A DNA stretch of 64,000 nucleotides from CAZOEL01 sp964578835. GTDB lineage: Bacteria > Desulfobacterota > Syntrophobacteria > Syntrophobacterales > Syntrophobacteraceae. The translations under genes were made by a program, and so were the position numbers. The DNA lies in NCBI GenBank assembly GCA_964578835.1, contig CAZOEL010000012.1:1-64000 (forward strand), given 5' to 3'. The notes under the pieces are model-generated. The model had not been told where the DNA came from. It made no database searches and worked only from the letters and a program-made list of their open reading frames with translations. This document shows, one piece after another, positions 62,030 through 64,000 of the stretch. The stretch's first letter is position 1. Every line of letters begins with the position of its first letter.

Positions 62030-63241
62030 TTAATTCATTCCAACAGCTTCCAGGTCTACGCTGTCGATCCAATAGTCGCCGGATATTTTACTGTCAAATT
62101 TCAGACTTTCTTTCCTCATCACGCGCAAGGCCACCGCCTCGCAATTCTCAGGAGCCTGAAATTCAAACTGCGCTTCCTCCCAGGAATTGGTGCCGATAAT
62201 AGGCGAGCTCTGAGCCTGCAATCCTTTGCACAAGTGGCCCGTAACAGCGACAAACACTCCCTGGTCGGTAGTCAAGTGCCGACTCCTTTGAGCGAACTTC
62301 ACTCGATAGCTTCCTCCGGGGTTCACCGGCACGATTTGGGTCACATGGTTGAATGCGACATTGCTTCCGCCGATAAAATGCAATTGAAGACAGTAATTGC
62401 CGGAATAAGGCGTCTCCAAGGAGCGCTCGACAATCACATCGTTCTGTTTTTTCCACCGCCATCCAAAAGCGGTATTGAGCGGTTCATATTCAAATCCCCC
62501 GTCATACACGCCCATGATGGAATCACCTTTCCATCGCCGCCATATTTCCTTGGCAAAAACGAGCTTACCGTTATTGAGCAAGAAGTTGCAAAACCGCAGA
62601 GTCTCGTCCTTATCGGGAGGCTCCGATCCCTGCTCCATTTTTCGCCAGAGCTCCATCGCCACATCCGCCTCCTTGGCTTTCTTGAGCTGATTCAGGAAAG
62701 CCAGACTACTTTCCGGAGCGACATGCGGGAGCACATCGTTCCAGCTTCCCCAAAAATCAACAGCCAAGTAACAGGACTCTTCGGCCCTGTGCGGGAGTCG
62801 CGACAAAATGAAATTGAGGCTTTCCGCAAAGTAGTCTTCATCTCGCATGTCATAGGCCAATAGAAGCTCTTGCCACTTCCATGTGCTAACGTGAGATATT
62901 AACGGAGAGAGGACCGAGATAGTTTTGTCTGCGACGTCATTTTCGCCGCGCACCATCTCGGCCTTCGCAAGAGCCAGCCAGGCATCGATCAGCAGTGGCT
63001 GGCGGACTATGGCCTCCCGATAGAATTCAACCGCCGAAGATGAATCCAGATCTACATAATAGGCAAGATTGCCTCTCAGCAACCAGGATTCCGAGAACAA
63101 CTCGGCAGAACCGCGGCTCTTGATAAATTCGACATCCTTTGCAAAGATTCTATTGGTGAAGATACAATACCAGATCAGGCATCCCACCATTCCCAGGAGA
63201 AAAGCGCTCGCCGCGGCTTTCCCCAACATACTCTTCATCAT
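62030..63241 (-). CDS. TPR-like envelope protein with C-terminal carbohydrate-binding-like domain
   Basis: A 403-residue protein with an N-terminal membrane anchor (about 9-28, ASAFLLGMVGCLIWYCIF). Helical repeats (about 45-245) resemble TPRs, e.g. AVEFYREAIVRQPLLIDAWL. The C-terminal region (about 250-400) has the look of a beta-sandwich CBM: GGFEYEPLNTAFGWRWKKQN, GNYCLQLHFIGGSN and GSYRVKFAQRSR. Such proteins occur in exopolysaccharide clusters. Its start overlaps the BY-kinase stop by 4 bases, so the two are one unit. The function is inferred from context. Confidence 0.8.
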   Translation of the reverse strand: MMKSMLGKAAASAFLLGMVGCLIWYCIFTNRIFAKDVEFIKSRGSAELFSESWLLRGNLAYYVDLDSSSAVEFYREAIVRQPLLIDAWLALAKAEMVRGENDVADKTISVLSPLISHVSTWKWQELLLAYDMRDEDYFAESLNFILSRLPHRAEESCYLAVDFWGSWNDVLPHVAPESSLAFLNQLKKAKEADVAMELWRKMEQGSEPPDKDETLRFCNFLLNNGKLVFAKEIWRRWKGDSIMGVYDGGFEYEPLNTAFGWRWKKQNDVIVERSLETPYSGNYCLQLHFIGGSNVAFNHVTQIVPVNPGGSYRVKFAQRSRHLTTDQGVFVAVTGHLCKGLQAQSSPIIGTNSWEEAQFEFQAPENCEAVALRVMRKESLKFDSKISGDYWIDSVDLEAVGMN

Positions 63242-64000
63242 GCTTCTTTATCCGTTTTAGATTCCTCGGGCAGGCCCTCAGGCGCGTCGTGATACGCCTG
63301 TTGATAGTAATAGTGGTAATACTTGTAGTATTTATAATAGTAGCCGCCATAATGGTTGCCCAGATTGAGCTTATTGACTATCGTCCCCATTAAATGGCCC
63401 CTCACATTGGCCAAGCTTCTCCTGAATATGCGCAATGCCTCTCGATGCGTTTGGCCAAGGGTGCTAACCAGAATCACCCCGTCGACATAGTTTCCGATAA
63501 CCAGCACATCGGCAAATCCCGCAGCAGGCGGGGCGTCGATTATGACTTTGTCAAAGCGAGTGGAAAGCTCATCAAGGACATGCCTCATACGAGCAGACGC
63601 CAGCAGCTCCGCGGGATTGGGAGGAACGGGACCCGCCGTGATGAAGAACAGGTTCGGCACATCCGTTTCTCTCACAGCTTCATCGACATCGCACATTCCG
63701 CTCAAGAGCTGGCTCAAGCCTTTCCCGCCGGCTCCGTTCCCGTTGAAAACTTTGTGAAGCCGCGGTTTTCGCAAGTCGGCGTCTATCAGCACCACCCTTT
63801 CTTCAGCCGAGCAGAAGGCCTGGGCAAGATTGCAGGATATGGTGCTCTTTCCCTCTCCCGCTGTAGTGCTTGTGATCATGATCGACCTGGGGGGATGTTC
63901 CATATAGCTGGAAAGCTGGATTGACACTTTTGCCGTTCTCATGGATTCCGAAAAGCTCGACTTCGGCTTTAGCCGGACCAAGAAGTCCAGATCGCGAACC
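63238..64000 (-). CDS. Tyrosine autokinase (BY-kinase, Wzc/CpsD-like), 5' end outside window
   Basis: The visible 254 residues are the C-terminal kinase part; the frame stays open to the window edge, so the start lies beyond 64000. Walker A is TTAGEGKSTISCNLA. Walker A' / B residues are in VVLIDADLRKPRLH and VIIDAPPAAGFAD. The C terminus has a tyrosine cluster, GGYYYKYYKYYHYYYQQAYH, with ten or so Tyr, the autophosphorylation tail of BY-kinases. Such kinases control length and export of polysaccharide with a Wza-type pore. A stretch resembling LVRLKPKSSFSESMRTAKVS before the P-loop is usual for the family. Confidence 0.9.
   Translation of the reverse strand, partial: VRDLDFLVRLKPKSSFSESMRTAKVSIQLSSYMEHPPRSIMITSTTAGEGKSTISCNLAQAFCSAEERVVLIDADLRKPRLHKVFNGNGAGGKGLSQLLSGMCDVDEAVRETDVPNLFFITAGPVPPNPAELLASARMRHVLDELSTRFDKVIIDAPPAAGFADVLVIGNYVDGVILVSTLGQTHREALRIFRRSLANVRGHLMGTIVNKLNLGNHYGGYYYKYYKYYHYYYQQAYHDAPEGLPEESKTDKEA

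Overview
The window looks like chromosome of a Gram-negative bacterium of the Desulfobacterota (deltaproteobacterial, Syntrophobacter-like) type. This placement is inference. It rests on the mixture of families: RNase J beside RNase E/G, a Rex repressor, an F0-only ATP synthase operon, a siroheme-CcsA-HemA cluster, LolA, and a B12-binding radical SAM protein next to RNase G. There is no rRNA, prophage, insertion sequence or CRISPR array.

Positions 1-32500, all on the plus strand, form one nearly continuous expression superlocus: tRNA-Thr, tuf, rpmG, secE, nusG, rplKAJL, rpoBC; then a clear promoter and rpsL, rpsG, a second tuf; then the S10, spc and alpha clusters (rpsJ to rplQ, with secY, adk, map, infA and rpoA). 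The two tuf genes encode identical proteins and appear identical at the DNA level, diverging exactly at the stop codon. fusA is missing from its usual place between rpsG and tuf. Seven genes here start with TTG.

The most unusual signal lies in some of the spacers of this region. The rplC-rplD, rpsC-rplP and rpsE-rpmD gaps (and, weakly, rplL-rpoB) each hold an imperfect inverted repeat whose arms are built from in-phase 6- or 7-base words. The words differ from gap to gap but the architecture is the same. A different, larger palindromic element (127 bp, 24-bp perfect terminal arms, two inner hairpins) lies in the probable 5' leader of the radical SAM gene near 60.4 kb.

Positions 32500-40700 hold a small Cys-rich protein (minus strand), an unrecognised membrane protein, rimO (whose substrate S12 is encoded at 14 kb and keeps the target Asp), a polyprenyl diphosphate synthase, and tetrapyrrole / cytochrome c genes (precorrin-2 dehydrogenase, ccsA, hemA), a zinc-ribbon protein and tatA. 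Positions 40770-51860 hold ssb (minus), then plsC, rnj, ftsK, lolA, nadA, pdxA and a shortened uvrA.

From 51.9 kb to the end everything is on the minus strand: rex with a probable autoregulatory operator, an F0 operon (atpZ, atpI-like, atpB, atpE) whose c subunit carries a Na+-type ligand set, hemL, RNase G, the radical SAM protein, and an envelope/exopolysaccharide-type group (tyrosine-rich BY-kinase running off the window end, a TPR-like protein with a C-terminal carbohydrate-binding-like domain, and a membrane-anchored J-domain protein).
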